From positions 1-64,000 of the forward strand of contig SYIK01000005.1 of the NCBI GenBank assembly GCA_005798905.1: 64,000 nt of DNA, written 5' to 3'. The notes beneath the pieces were generated by a model. That model was not told where the DNA came from. It made no database searches and saw only the letters and a list, made by a program, of their open reading frames with translations. Source of the DNA: Bacteroidota bacterium (GTDB lineage: Bacteria > Bacteroidota > Bacteroidia > Chitinophagales > Chitinophagaceae). Shown here piece after piece: positions 43,850 to 53,804 of this stretch; the first letter of the stretch is position 1; every line of letters begins with the position of its first letter. A program made the translations under genes and the position numbers.

Positions 43850-45508
43850 ATGAGTCAACAAGTTAAACATCCAACAAATTATAGTGCATTAAGTACATTA
43901 GTTACTGTGTTTTTTTTCTGGGGATTTATTGCCGCAGGAAACAATGTATTCATTCCTTTTTGCAAAAATTATTTTCATTTAGATCAATTTCAAAGTCAAT
44001 TGATTGACTTCGCCTTTTACACAGCATATTATATTGGGGCATTGCTACTTTTTGCATATGGAGCATTTGGAGGAAAAGACCTCGTTGGCAAATGGGGGTA
44101 TAAAAAAAGCATCATTTACGGGTTGCTTTTTTCGGCAATGGGTGCAGCAGCAATGATTATTGCAGTAAATGCAAATACGTTTGCAGGAATGTTAGTTGGT
44201 TTATTTATTGTTGCCCTTGGTTTTTCATTACAACAAACATCAGCACAGCCTTTCGCTATTTCTTTAGGTGATCCAGCTACTGGAACTAGTCGGGTTAATC
44301 TTGGTGGAGGAATAAACTCTTTTGGCACTACCATTGGGCCTATTGTGGTTGCTATTGCCTTATTTGGCACAACAGCTGCTATTACTGATGAAAAAATTGC
44401 TTCCTTAAGTTTAAGTAAGGTAATTGTTTTATATAGTTGTGTTGGCGCTTTATTTATTGCAGCCGCAGCTTTATTTTATTTTTCAAAAAAAGTTCCAGCT
44501 GGATTTTTGGTTGAAAAAGTAGAAAGCGGTACCAAAGCATTATATACATTACTCATCATGACAGGACTTTTAGTAATCATGTTTGTACCTGTATTCAGCA
44601 GTTATAAAACTGACCCTAATAATTTAAATGATGTTGAAAAACATGCTTTAGAAGCGTATAGATTAAAATGGTTATTAGGTGCGCTTGCTGTTGTTGTAAT
44701 AGGCTTACTCGTTGCTAACATTAGTTCTAAAAAAAATGCAGAAGGCTGGGGTGCTATGCAGTATCCTCAATTAGTATTAGGCATGCTAGCTATTTTTGTT
44801 TATGTCGGAGTTGAAGTAGCCATTGGCAGTAATTTAAGTGAATTACTGAAACAACAGGAATTTGGTGGGTTTCAATCTTCAGAAGCAGCTCCATATATTT
44901 CCATGTATTGGGGTAGTTTAATGATTGGACGTTGGGCTGGAGCTGTAAATGCATTTAAACTATCAGACCGAACAAAAATTTTATTACAGATCATTGTACC
45001 ATTGATAGCATTTGCTGTTATCATAGGTGTAAATACAGTAGCACAGTATGATATGAAGCCTTTATACTATTATTTAATTTGTGTTTTGATTCAAATTGTT
45101 GCATTTTATTTCAGTAAAAATAAACCTGCAAGAACACTTATGATATTTGGAGTATTAGGTATTTTGGCAATGGTGATTGGTACACAAACAACAGGCATTG
45201 TAGGTACCTATGCATTTTTAAGCGGTGGTTTATTTTGTTCCATCATGTGGCCTAGTATTTTTTCTTTATCTATTGCAGGTCTTGGAAAATATACAACACA
45301 AGGTTCTGCCTTTTTAATCATGATGATTTTAGGAGGTGGAATTATTCCTCCTATCCAAGGTAAACTTGCTGATATTATTGGCATACATCAATCCTATTGG
45401 ATTGCTGCTATCTGTTTTGTTTATCTTGCTTTTTTTGCATTTGTTGTAAAAGGAATTTTGAAACGGCAAGGAATTGATTATGATGTTCAGGAAAGCGCGG
45501 GGCATTAA
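43850..45508 (+). CDS. FucP/GluP-type sugar MFS transporter
   Basis: A 552-residue inner-membrane symporter with about 12 to 14 hydrophobic segments. The start resembles sugar transporters of the FHS/FucP group: [17 protein letters not shown] near residue 17, and [14 protein letters not shown] near 128, with conserved R[11 protein letters not shown]. A central cytosolic linker (about 205-265) makes it longer than E. coli FucP. FHS members import fucose, glucose, galactose and the like with H+ or Na+. The downstream ROK kinase, 24 bp away, suggests import followed by phosphorylation. Confidence 0.9.
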   Translation: MSQQVKHPTNYSALSTLVTVFFFWGFIAAGNNVFIPFCKNYFHLDQFQSQLIDFAFYTAYYIGALLLFAYGAFGGKDLVGKWGYKKSIIYGLLFSAMGAAAMIIAVNANTFAGMLVGLFIVALGFSLQQTSAQPFAISLGDPATGTSRVNLGGGINSFGTTIGPIVVAIALFGTTAAITDEKIASLSLSKVIVLYSCVGALFIAAAALFYFSKKVPAGFLVEKVESGTKALYTLLIMTGLLVIMFVPVFSSYKTDPNNLNDVEKHALEAYRLKWLLGALAVVVIGLLVANISSKKNAEGWGAMQYPQLVLGMLAIFVYVGVEVAIGSNLSELLKQQEFGGFQSSEAAPYISMYWGSLMIGRWAGAVNAFKLSDRTKILLQIIVPLIAFAVIIGVNTVAQYDMKPLYYYLICVLIQIVAFYFSKNKPARTLMIFGVLGILAMVIGTQTTGIVGTYAFLSGGLFCSIMWPSIFSLSIAGLGKYTTQGSAFLIMMILGGGIIPPIQGKLADIIGIHQSYWIAAICFVYLAFFAFVVKGILKRQGIDYDVQESAGH

Positions 45509-45532
45509 ATTAAAATTTCAATCCATCCTTAA

Positions 45533-46486
45533 ATGAAAAAAAAATATTCCATTGGAATAGATATCGGTGGAACCAATACAAAATTTGGCATTGTAAATTC
45601 GAAAGGAAAAATTTTGATTCAAAGTAGAATATTGACTAATGAATCTGATACCATTCATGATTTTATTGATTTGCTTTTTGAAAAATTAACTCCAATGATT
45701 CGAAAAATTGCTCCTATTTCTCAATTTAATGGAATTGGAATTGGTGCTCCTAATGGAAATTATTACACGGGAAATATTGAACATGCTGCTAATCTTAAAT
45801 GGAAAGGAATTATTCCTTTTGCCTACATGGTTGCAGAAAAGTTTAACTTACAGACCAAACTTACAAACGATGCAAACGCTGCAGCTATGGGCGAAATGGC
45901 CTATGGTTGTGCAAAAGGGATGAAGCATTTTATAACTATAACTTTAGGTACAGGTGTTGGTTCAGGTATTGTAATAGATGGAAGAATTGTACTTGGCCAT
46001 GATGGTTTTGCTGGAGAACTTGGTCATGTGGTAATTCGCCAAGGTGGTCGTTTACATCCAGGAACTGGGATTCGAGGTTCATTAGAATCATATGCTTCCG
46101 CAACTGGAGTTAGCGAAACTGCTAAGGAATTGTTACATCAAAATCCAAAAACAAAAAGTTTACTTAGAGTGTATTTAAGAAAGGGGACTATTAATAGTCA
46201 AATTGTTTATGACTGTGCATTAAAAGGTGACAAAATTGCTAAAGAAGTATTTAAAATGACAGGACAAATACTTGGAGAAGCACTTGCTAATTTTATTATG
46301 TTTTCATCTCCTGAAGCAATCATATTATTTGGAGGCTTAACAAAAGCCGGGGACTTGCTGATGAACCCTACAAAGAAAGCTATGGAAGAAAATTTAATAC
46401 AAGTTTTTAAAAATAAAACAACTTTAATGTTCAGTCAAATGAAAGAAGCAGATGCGGCTATTCTTGGTGCAAGCGCATTGGTTTAG
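45533..46486 (+). CDS. ROK-family sugar kinase without the zinc-cysteine motif
   Basis: 317 residues. The phosphate-1 loop GIDIGGTNTKFGIV (8-21) and the catalytic L-T-N-D-A-N-A-A region (about 107-114) are typical, as is the GTGVGSGIVIDG loop. But after E-L-G-H-V-V-I the usual C-x-C-G-x-x-G-C-x-E zinc site is replaced by H-P-G-T-G-I-R-G-S-L-E, so it has lost the Cys ligands. It likely phosphorylates glucose or an acetylated hexosamine delivered by the upstream transporter. It is convergent with the phosphodiester-glycosidase gene, 2 bp apart. Confidence 0.88.
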   Translation: MKKKYSIGIDIGGTNTKFGIVNSKGKILIQSRILTNESDTIHDFIDLLFEKLTPMIRKIAPISQFNGIGIGAPNGNYYTGNIEHAANLKWKGIIPFAYMVAEKFNLQTKLTNDANAAAMGEMAYGCAKGMKHFITITLGTGVGSGIVIDGRIVLGHDGFAGELGHVVIRQGGRLHPGTGIRGSLESYASATGVSETAKELLHQNPKTKSLLRVYLRKGTINSQIVYDCALKGDKIAKEVFKMTGQILGEALANFIMFSSPEAIILFGGLTKAGDLLMNPTKKAMEENLIQVFKNKTTLMFSQMKEADAAILGASALV

Positions 46487-46488
46487 TT

Positions 46489-47463
46489 TTATTTTATTAT
46501 TAAAACTGCAGGAATTGCTCTCTGGCCAGTATTATCAGATGGTTTAATAGTTTCTTTCCCATTTACTAACAAACAACTACTTCCTCCCCCATCCAAATTC
46601 ATAGCTTCAATACAATTCAACTCTATTAAAATTTGTGCTAATTGTTCCAATGTTGCACCTTCAGCAATCCCAGGAAATCTTCCTTGAACTAGTAAAATGA
46701 TCAATTGATTATTTTTTGTATATCCAATCGCAGTGCGTGGATGCTTATCGTTTAATGCTTTTCCGGCAAATTTGAATTCTTCATTATTCGTAATTCTAAC
46801 TTTATTATTTTGGATTAATACAGGTCCTCCACCAACTGCTGTTTGCATTTTCCAATTTTTATTATATAAATATTGATTTGATTTATTGAATCGTTTCGCT
46901 TCATTTTTGAAAAAATCCGCATTGTGATTTTGTAGAGTATCTTTAATTGGTTCTATTGGAAATCTAAACTCAGCAACTTTTTTTTGGAACGAATCAGAAT
47001 AAATCCAAGCAATATCTGGTACTCTTTTTTTAGAAAACCCAATGGCACTTCCTAAAAAATGCTGATAAGTCATTGTGTCCTTCCCTTTTCCTGCAATAGA
47101 ATTTGGGTTGAAAGAAATTAGTTCCCCATTTTTTATAACTGTACTCAAATTCTTATTTGTTTGAAAGGAGAAAAAAGTACAATTAACAACGATAAGAGGT
47201 TGTTCAGTTTTATTATAAAATTGTAAAGGAGTTAGTCTTCGATTAAAGGTTGTGTCAACATCAACCTTTCGTTTTTTATCATTCAAATCTATAATTGTAA
47301 AAAATGCAATATTGGGTTTATCATCTAAAGAATCTGTTGTTTTAAAGACATGAATTGATTTCGGAAGAGGTTGAAAAAATGAATCGACATTTTCCCATTT
47401 TATTTGTGCATTTGTTGAAGTAGAATAACTACTAATTGAAAGTAACAGTAATAAATTTTTCAT
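46489..47463 (-). CDS. secreted phosphodiester glycosidase-like (NAGPA domain) protein
   Basis: 324 residues with a signal peptide (1-19, ending in STNA). The body matches the NAGPA domain, which removes N-acetylglucosamine from phosphodiesters in lysosomal enzymes and is found in bacterial cell-surface hydrolases. The signature EAMNLDGGGSSCLLVNG is near 292-308, with the GRFPGIAEGATLEQLA loop before it and a GGGPVLI segment at about 227. Substrate unknown. Its ATG directly abuts the stop of the upstream lectin-like gene (no gap), so the two should be co-translated. Confidence 0.85.
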   Translation of the reverse strand: MKNLLLLLSISSYSTSTNAQIKWENVDSFFQPLPKSIHVFKTTDSLDDKPNIAFFTIIDLNDKKRKVDVDTTFNRRLTPLQFYNKTEQPLIVVNCTFFSFQTNKNLSTVIKNGELISFNPNSIAGKGKDTMTYQHFLGSAIGFSKKRVPDIAWIYSDSFQKKVAEFRFPIEPIKDTLQNHNADFFKNEAKRFNKSNQYLYNKNWKMQTAVGGGPVLIQNNKVRITNNEEFKFAGKALNDKHPRTAIGYTKNNQLIILLVQGRFPGIAEGATLEQLAQILIELNCIEAMNLDGGGSSCLLVNGKETIKPSDNTGQRAIPAVLIIK

Positions 47464-49383
47464 CTATCTAATAATATTTGTTATTCCTTTCATTTCGTAA
47501 ATTTTACCACTTAAATCTTCAGCTTTAAGTGTCCAAATATAGATTCCTATTGGTTGTTGAACACCATTAAAATTTCCATTCCAACCAATAAGCATATTGT
47601 TAGTAGTGAAAATAAGTTGCCCCCAGCGATTATATATATTTAAAAAATAGAGTCGTTTAATTCCATAATAATGAGGTAGAAATAAATCATTTAAATTGTC
47701 ACAATTTGGAGTAAATCCAGTGGGAACATATATTGCTGGCCCTTTTAATACTGTAATATTTATAGCATCTGTATCGGAACATCCATTTAATGTAGTTGTT
47801 AAAATATAAACAATACTATTCTGTAAAACGCTTGTCGGATTTGCTATTGATGGATTATTTAATCCTGTTGTTGGAGTCCAATTATATGTACCGCCTCCCG
47901 TTGCATTAAGTTGATAAGTTGTATTTGCATAAACGGTAGTATCATTCCCTGCAAATGCAACCGTTGAATTAATTGCAATAATTTTTTTAATAGAATCTGA
48001 CACACATCCATTTGAAGCGACTGTCCAAAGAGAAACAGAATAATTCCCAGAATTAGTGTAGCTGTGTGATGTATTTTGTGTGTTAGAGTTCCCTGTGTCA
48101 CCAAAATTCCAATACCATTGTTGAATAGTTGTATTAGTATCTACTTGTATCCCATTAAAATTTAAAACCTGATTGGGGCAGCTAGAATTATTCGAAGCAA
48201 TGCTAATAATTGGAATTTGTTTTATCTGGAAATTTCTTGTTGCTGTATCCGAACTACATCCATAATTTGATTTTGTTACTAATCTTAGTTGATGGTTACC
48301 CTCTGTCAAAATAGGTAGATTTGGTTGTTGTGTTGTCGAAATTTGAATACCATCTAAAAACCAAAACCATTCAGTAATTGTTCCAAAACTACAAGTTGAT
48401 TGTTCAACAACTCTTGTTGGTTTGCCATAGCAAGTATCAAAGATGTTGAAATTACTAACAGGAATTGCACCAATTGTAATTGTTTTAAATATTGTATCAC
48501 TTACACAGCCATTTAATCCTGTAATTACATGTTTGACTATATAATTACCAGGGGTTGAATAAAAATGCGGCGGCGGATTTTGAAGCATACTTGTAGAACC
48601 ATCTCCAAAATCCCAATAAAAATTTTGAATCGTCGTGAATGAAGTAGATGAATCCGTAAAAGTTATGGTTGATTCAACGCAGGTTGGGTTGTTCGATAAG
48701 TTTGTTGTAAAATTTGCACTTAATTCTGTACAAAATTGTTGCAAATTATTAGCACCACCAGTAGCTGCAGTAAATCCCCAATAAACTAAAGGATCGTTAT
48801 TGAAAATAGTAGTAACTAAATTAATTTGTTTCGAAATTCTTAAACTATCATCAAAAAAAGCACTTAGCCAATTGGTTGTTGCATCCCAAGTAATTCTAAT
48901 TACATGCCATTGACAATCTTCGATATTTACATTTGTTGCAGATGCTTGAATAGGTCCTGCAAGATCTGCACCGTGAGTAATATTTCCATTTGATTGAATG
49001 CTAATATGATCAAAGGCAGGATCATTATTTCCCGTATTTTGCCAAGTATCTAAAGCAATTCCAATTGATGGTGAAATACCTTCAAATCCCATTCCCCCGC
49101 CAGCAGTTCCTAAGCTGGTACTAATTGGCTGAAGAATAAAAACTATTCCATCTGCACCGGAAGCATCTGCACATCCTAAAAAAACATTAAAACGAAAATC
49201 AAACGAGTTTGATAAATTAATTTTATTTGCATTCCATACACTTCCAACTTGAAAATTTTGTGCAGGAGTAAGTGTATAACAGTTACAACTGTTTTGTACC
49301 GCTGATCCGTTTACAACATATTGAGCAAATGAAAAATTTACCCCCAAAAAAAATATAGATAATATGATGAATTTTTTCTTCAA
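47464..49383 (-). CDS. L-type lectin/PKD protein with T9SS type B sorting domain
   Basis: 639 residues with a signal peptide (1-20, ending SFAQ). Residues about 25-225 look like a legume-type (L-type) lectin sandwich: S-F-D-F-R-F-N-V-F-L-G, D-G-I-V-F-I-L-Q-P and a G-I-A-L-D-T-W-Q-N-T loop. Then PKD-like repeats with WDFGDGS and WNFGDTG. The end (from about 553: F-T-P-N-C-D-N-L-N-D-L-F) is the type B C-terminal sorting domain with YNRWGQLIF and PIGIYIWTLK. It should be a secreted or surface glycan-binding protein. Transcribed with the downstream phosphodiester glycosidase. Confidence 0.9.
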   Translation of the reverse strand: MKKKFIILSIFFLGVNFSFAQYVVNGSAVQNSCNCYTLTPAQNFQVGSVWNANKINLSNSFDFRFNVFLGCADASGADGIVFILQPISTSLGTAGGGMGFEGISPSIGIALDTWQNTGNNDPAFDHISIQSNGNITHGADLAGPIQASATNVNIEDCQWHVIRITWDATTNWLSAFFDDSLRISKQINLVTTIFNNDPLVYWGFTAATGGANNLQQFCTELSANFTTNLSNNPTCVESTITFTDSSTSFTTIQNFYWDFGDGSTSMLQNPPPHFYSTPGNYIVKHVITGLNGCVSDTIFKTITIGAIPVSNFNIFDTCYGKPTRVVEQSTCSFGTITEWFWFLDGIQISTTQQPNLPILTEGNHQLRLVTKSNYGCSSDTATRNFQIKQIPIISIASNNSSCPNQVLNFNGIQVDTNTTIQQWYWNFGDTGNSNTQNTSHSYTNSGNYSVSLWTVASNGCVSDSIKKIIAINSTVAFAGNDTTVYANTTYQLNATGGGTYNWTPTTGLNNPSIANPTSVLQNSIVYILTTTLNGCSDTDAINITVLKGPAIYVPTGFTPNCDNLNDLFLPHYYGIKRLYFLNIYNRWGQLIFTTNNMLIGWNGNFNGVQQPIGIYIWTLKAEDLSGKIYEMKGITNIIR

Positions 49384-49393
49384 CTATCAATTC

Positions 49394-50305
49394 TTATTGA
49401 AGTAACCAAGCACTCCTTCCCACGCCTTGGTGAACATGTTTTTCGCTATGATAGGAAGACCTTACTAAAGGTCCGATTTCCATATAATCTATTCCAAGTT
49501 GATAGCCAATTTCCTTGAATTCAGCAAACTCGTCGGGGTGAACAAATCGGTTTACTGATAAATGATTTTTTGTGGGTTGCAAATATTGACCAATTGTTAT
49601 TACATCTACTCCACTATTATGTAAATCAGTTATTGTTTGAACAACTTCTTCTTTTGTTTCGCCAAGCCCAAGCATTATTCCACTTTTTGTGCGCATTCCT
49701 TTCGACTTTATGTAAGATAAAACTTCCATGCTTCGCTCGTATTTTGCTTGCGTTCTTACTTGTCTTGTTAATCGTTCAACTGTTTCAATATTATGACTAA
49801 TCACTTCCGGAGCAGCTTCAATTACACGATCTATATTTTCTTTCTCTGCCTTAAAATCCGGAATAAGTGTTTCCAGTGTTGTTTCAGGATTTAATGTTTT
49901 AACTGCTTTAATTGTATTGTACCAAATAATGGAGCCACCGTCTTTTAATTCATCTCTATCAACGGATGTAATTACGGCATGTTTAACTTTCATTAAATGA
50001 ATTGCTTCCGCAACTCGTTGTGGTTCGTTCCAATCTACCGGCTCCGGGCGGCCCGTGGCAACGGCACAAAAGCCACAACTACGGGTACATATATTTCCTA
50101 AAATCATGAAAGTAGCTGTTCCTTCGCCCCAGCATTCACCCATATTAGGGCAATTTCCACTTTCGCAAATTGTATGTAATTTATGAGTATCAACTAAACT
50201 ACGAACATGCTTGTAACTTTCTCCAATTGGTAATTTTACACGAAGCCAATTAGGTTTTTTTGTTCGCAACTCGGGAATTTTAGAAATTATTGGAAGCTCA
50301 TTCAT
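49394..50305 (-). CDS. lipA: lipoyl synthase
   Basis: About 303 residues from the ATG at 50305; the frame is open to 50320 but a promoter motif lies between. Radical-SAM enzyme that inserts two sulfurs into octanoyl groups on E2 and H proteins. It has both cluster sites: [12 protein letters not shown] (auxiliary cluster) and C-T-R-S-C-G-F-C (SAM cluster), and the family tail [14 protein letters not shown]. The pyruvate dehydrogenase subunits coded at both ends of the window are clients. The promoter motif is 4 nt before the ATG. Confidence 0.96.
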   Translation of the reverse strand: MNELPIISKIPELRTKKPNWLRVKLPIGESYKHVRSLVDTHKLHTICESGNCPNMGECWGEGTATFMILGNICTRSCGFCAVATGRPEPVDWNEPQRVAEAIHLMKVKHAVITSVDRDELKDGGSIIWYNTIKAVKTLNPETTLETLIPDFKAEKENIDRVIEAAPEVISHNIETVERLTRQVRTQAKYERSMEVLSYIKSKGMRTKSGIMLGLGETKEEVVQTITDLHNSGVDVITIGQYLQPTKNHLSVNRFVHPDEFAEFKEIGYQLGIDYMEIGPLVRSSYHSEKHVHQGVGRSAWLLQ

Positions 50306-50309
50306 TGCA

Positions 50310-50317
50310 CAAAAATA
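50310..50317 (-). promoter_or_regulatory. promoter -7 motif abutting the lipA start
   Basis: Minus strand TATTTTTG, matching TAnnTTTG, only 4 nt before the lipA ATG, suggesting a leaderless mRNA like that inferred for the serA-like gene. Confidence 0.45.
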
Positions 50318-50458
50318 CAAGAGTTATAGGTTAAAGAATGCGTTATTAAGTTTTAGCTGTCTCAAAAATTAATAATTCCGTTTTTGGAAAATTAAATTGG
50401 ATTCCATAATACAGATTTGTAATTTTAACATTGATTGGATGTACAAATAAAACCAATA

Positions 50459-50644
50459 ATGATGAACCATAAAAAATTAGCTCCGGTATTTTTTTTGATT
50501 TGCATATCCTTGGGAGCGATAGCGTCTTATATTACAAAAATGTTTGATTTAGATCTCAAACTCTATGCCTATGGATTACAAATAGGGTTATGCGTATTTT
50601 GGGTATATCTAAAATTAAATAGCAAAAAAATTTTGAGGAAATAA
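50459..50644 (+). CDS. small membrane protein, unknown
   Basis: 61 residues from ATG 50459 (or 60 from 50462): a short lysine-rich head, a hydrophobic helix of about 16 residues (residues 9-24, A-P-V-F-F-L-I-C-I-S-L-G-A-I-A-S), a polar turn, a second helix (about 36-52), and a basic tail. Two-helix membrane protein, no family recognised. It lies between the lipA and the convergent OM-protein genes with no clear hairpin. No upstream promoter motif is obvious. Confidence 0.5.
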   Translation: MMNHKKLAPVFFLICISLGAIASYITKMFDLDLKLYAYGLQIGLCVFWVYLKLNSKKILRK

Positions 50645-50671
50645 AATTGGTTTTCAATAAACCATACTGAA

Positions 50672-51469
50672 CTATTTTCTGTGTCCAAATACTAACGCAA
50701 TATGTCCGTTGAGATAAAATTGTTTGTCTTGCTGAAATAATAGGATAGGAATTTTTTCTGAGTAAAATTCTCCACTTACGCCAAATTCTATTGCTGATAC
50801 AACTTCATTAAATCGACCAAAATCAAATCGCAATGAAGTTTTTAAAAAAGCACCCGGTTTTATTTTCATTTCATTCCAACCTTTGCTCAATCCACCTCCA
50901 CCCAAAATGTACCCACCTACAAATAAGGAACTGTCTTGCGATGTGTATTTTATTGTTTTACTCTCACCATTTTCTAAAACATTTACATAATAAGGACGAA
51001 GTAGCCCAACCAAAACACCTCCTCCGTATTGCGTACTTACGGCAATCCCATTTTTATTTCCTTTTTGTCCCAAGATTCTTTGTTTTCCAAACCCAAGATG
51101 AAACTGATAAAAATTATTTATTTTTCCATAGATGTATGGATTAGAAAAAGAAAAACCACCTTCCGGTAATTTTTGTTCTTTTTGGTGTTTTGTTTCGGTA
51201 AAATCGAGTCGATAAATAGTTGTATTTCTTTGCGAACGCATTCTGCCATGCTCATAAAAAAGGCCATAGCCACTGTTTCTAAGCTGAAGCCCCAATAAAC
51301 TTTGTTTTTTGTAAACTAAAACACCTTCTTCGTCTTGTCGAATTAAATCATTAATTTTTTTCTTTTTTTCCTCTCGCCTATTTTCTTGTTGTTTTTTTTG
51401 GGGTGAAACCTGAGAATTGATTGCATTCCCAAAAAGCACAACTGCTAAAAAAAGAATTAGTTTTTTCAC
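50672..51469 (-). CDS. probable outer-membrane beta-barrel protein, unknown
   Basis: 265 residues with a signal peptide (1-19, ending INS-Q), then a charged K/E/R-rich coiled stretch at about 25-48, then amphipathic strands with alternating hydrophobics and G/Y/F turns (GLQLRNSGYGLFYEHG, then YGGGVLVGLLRPYYVNV), ending FGHRK. This fits a small outer-membrane beta barrel. No family assigned. It is divergent from the OsmC gene with a 51-bp gap that contains a GTAAATTTAC palindrome. Confidence 0.65.
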   Translation of the reverse strand: MKKLILFLAVVLFGNAINSQVSPQKKQQENRREEKKKKINDLIRQDEEGVLVYKKQSLLGLQLRNSGYGLFYEHGRMRSQRNTTIYRLDFTETKHQKEQKLPEGGFSFSNPYIYGKINNFYQFHLGFGKQRILGQKGNKNGIAVSTQYGGGVLVGLLRPYYVNVLENGESKTIKYTSQDSSLFVGGYILGGGGLSKGWNEMKIKPGAFLKTSLRFDFGRFNEVVSAIEFGVSGEFYSEKIPILLFQQDKQFYLNGHIALVFGHRK

Positions 51470-51520
51470 TGCAAGATTTTTCTTTGTTTTACAACGTAAA
51501 TTTACAACAAAAATTATACA

Positions 51521-51934
51521 ATGACATCTTCTGTTATTTACGAAGGGAATTTAAGAACTATTTGTACGCATTTAAAAAGTGGGAATAATTTTGAAACAGA
51601 TGCGCCAATAGACAACAATGGAAAAGGAGAACGATTTTCTCCCACCGACTTAATGGCTACAAGTTTAGCAACTTGCATGTTAACTGTAATGGGAATTAAA
51701 GCCCGTAGTTTGGGTTTTGATTTAAACGGAACAAAAATTGAAGTATTGAAAACAATGAATGCTAACCCAAGAAGAATTGCCTCCATTGATTTGGATTTTC
51801 ATTTTCCGGATTCTTTAAAACAAACAGATGAAAAAACGAAAATCATTCTTAAAAAAGTTGGAGAGGGCTGTCCAGTTTTGTTAAGTCTTCATCCAGAAAT
51901 TGCTGTGAAAATAAATTGGGCTGAATGGAATTAA
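51521..51934 (+). CDS. OsmC-family protein
   Basis: 137 residues. OsmC/Ohr proteins are small alpha/beta dimers that reduce organic hydroperoxides with a Cys pair. The order Y-E-G-N-L-R-T, F-S-P-T-D-L-M-A-T-S-L-A-T-C-M-L-T-V-M-G and then the second Cys in G-E-G-C-P-V-L-L-S-L is that of the OsmC/YhfA branch, and both cysteines are present (about 57 and 119). Overlaps the convergent DUF2851 gene's stop by 4 bp (TTAA). Confidence 0.92.
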   Translation: MTSSVIYEGNLRTICTHLKSGNNFETDAPIDNNGKGERFSPTDLMATSLATCMLTVMGIKARSLGFDLNGTKIEVLKTMNANPRRIASIDLDFHFPDSLKQTDEKTKIILKKVGEGCPVLLSLHPEIAVKINWAEWN

Positions 51935-53193
51935 TTATTCTTGTTCATTAATATTTTATTTCCAATTACACAATCCAAACAACGTTTTTTGCTGCAATAC
52001 TCATTTCGAAGTTCTACAAATGCTTGACTATCTAATGCATTTTTATTTGCAATTTTGATTTTTTCAAATCCGTTCGTAATTGAATTTTTCTCTGCCTTTA
52101 TTGAACCTAAAAACAGGGATAGTTTTTGAAGTATTTGTGAATCTTTGTGATAATTACCATAAGTAAACAGCAACGGTATCACGGTGTTGATGCAAATATT
52201 ATTAATCATTGCAGTTCCTAAATTTTTAGTTTTTGAAAGAGAGGGTTCTTCAAAATTGTAATGCGTTTCCCAAAAAGAACTTGTTTGAACAGTAAATAGT
52301 TGCTGAATTATTTCAATAGAATTTGCATTCTTTATTTTTTCAAACAGATGCGAAGACTTAGAAATAAGTGATGCCAATTGCGCTAATCGAATGGTTGGAA
52401 AATTTGCAGGTCGCATTCTCAAAAAATGCACCGCTTGAAAAATTGGTTTTAATTTATACTTCGTTTTTAAAAAATGAAACTCCTTTTGTAAGCTTAAAGC
52501 ATAAGAATTTTTAAATTTTTTCTCCAACAAATTCGCTTGTCCAAAAAGCAATGCTTCTAATTGTAAAATATTGTTTTTATGTTTATAAAGTTGATTTATA
52601 GAAATGCTTCGTGCAATTTGCTCAAATGCAATTTCATTGGTTTTTAATCCAAAATTTCGAGCCAACATCCACCACAAAGTTTCTTCCCAATGAAAATTGT
52701 TTTCCAACAAATATGTTTCTATTTGAAGCGATTTTCGTTCAAGCCGTTCGGCTACCAAACGATCTTTCCAACCCAACCAAACAAGCGGTGATACTAAGTT
52801 TATACTTTTTTCGCATGGAATAAAATTGGTCGAATTCATCCACTCATTAATATTCGTCAATAAAATTTTTGGAACTCTTTGATTCAATTCTAAAACTGGA
52901 ATTGCACTTTCCTTTTCATCGTTTTCCCAAACTACATGAAGAATTACATTCTTGTAATTTTTATCTTTTGAATGATGATGATTTTTCCAATCAGAAGTTT
53001 TTAGATGCAATTCGATTGATCCAACTAAAATTGTTTTCTCAATTTTTATTTTCGCTTCTAAAAAATCCGGGCCTTGATTTGTGTTTAAAATTCCGTTGTA
53101 AAGAATTTGAATTGACTCGTCGGTTGTAGTTTTCAATTCCGATTTTTGAAAATACTTGAATTGCCAAATATATTGCAGTAGCTTTTCGGTCAT
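51931..53193 (-). CDS. DUF2851 family protein
   Basis: 420 residues matching DUF2851, a Bacteroidota-rich family: E-K-L-L-Q-Y-I-W-Q-F start, G-P-D-F-L-E-A-K-I and G-S-I-E-L-H-L-K-T-S-D-W near 40-65, V-I-L-H-V-V-W-E-N-D, L-A-R-N-F-G-L-K-T-N and the R-M-R-P-A-N-F-P-T-I-R-L-A-Q motif near 270, and a Cys-containing tail (C-x4-C-x2-C). The conserved N-terminal strands and acid residues could bind a metal, and the tail cysteines may bind a metal or cluster, but the function is unknown. Stop overlaps the OsmC gene. Confidence 0.87.
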   Translation of the reverse strand: MTEKLLQYIWQFKYFQKSELKTTTDESIQILYNGILNTNQGPDFLEAKIKIEKTILVGSIELHLKTSDWKNHHHSKDKNYKNVILHVVWENDEKESAIPVLELNQRVPKILLTNINEWMNSTNFIPCEKSINLVSPLVWLGWKDRLVAERLERKSLQIETYLLENNFHWEETLWWMLARNFGLKTNEIAFEQIARSISINQLYKHKNNILQLEALLFGQANLLEKKFKNSYALSLQKEFHFLKTKYKLKPIFQAVHFLRMRPANFPTIRLAQLASLISKSSHLFEKIKNANSIEIIQQLFTVQTSSFWETHYNFEEPSLSKTKNLGTAMINNICINTVIPLLFTYGNYHKDSQILQKLSLFLGSIKAEKNSITNGFEKIKIANKNALDSQAFVELRNEYCSKKRCLDCVIGNKILMNKNN

Positions 53194-53236
53194 AGCTAAC
53201 GGTTAATTGTATAAACTAACTACAATTTAAGCTTTG

Positions 53237-53800
53237 TTACACCAATTTAACCAATGCTTTTAAAACTCTGCTCACAGGCAGCCCCATTACGTTGTAAAAA
53301 TCACCAGTTATTGATTTAATTCCAACAACGCCAATCCATTCTTGAATTGCGTATGCGCCGGCTTTATCATAAGGTTTGTATTTGTCAACATAAAATTCAA
53401 TCTCAGCTAATGTTAATGGATGAAATTCAACTATAGTTGAATCGGCAAATGCAATTTCTATTTCTTCTTTTATTAGTACAACTCCTGTTATTACTTCATG
53501 TTTTTTACCAGATAATGAACAAAGAATTTCAATTGCTTCATTTCTATTTGCAGGTTTTCCAATTATTTTTTCATTTAAAACAACAATCGTATCGGCAGCT
53601 AAAATGATTTTGTTTTCTGCTAAACTATTTTTAACCAACATTGCTTTATTTTTTGCAATATGCATTGCAACTTCTGCTGGCTTTAAGTGAAAAGGAAACT
53701 GTTCATCAGATGACGGAACCATTACTTCGAATGGAATTTCGGCCCATTCCAGCAATTGTTTTCTTCGTGGCGATTGCGATGCTAAAATAATTGATTGCAT
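53237..53800 (-). CDS. maf: Maf-family nucleoside triphosphate pyrophosphatase
   Basis: 187 residues from the ATG at 53800 (the frame is open to 53821, overlapping the next gene). Maf proteins hydrolyse canonical and modified nucleotides such as dTTP and UTP. The start LASQSPRRKQLL, the catalytic A-A-D-T-I-V segment and K-P-x-N-R-N-E-A motif are all present, and Y-K-P-Y-D-K-A-G-A-Y-A-I-Q matches the dTTPase/UTPase subtype. The prenyltransferase gene (stop at 53805) is immediately upstream on the same strand. Confidence 0.94.
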   Translation of the reverse strand: MQSIILASQSPRRKQLLEWAEIPFEVMVPSSDEQFPFHLKPAEVAMHIAKNKAMLVKNSLAENKIILAADTIVVLNEKIIGKPANRNEAIEILCSLSGKKHEVITGVVLIKEEIEIAFADSTIVEFHPLTLAEIEFYVDKYKPYDKAGAYAIQEWIGVVGIKSITGDFYNVMGLPVSRVLKALVKLV

Positions 53801-53804
53801 AAGT

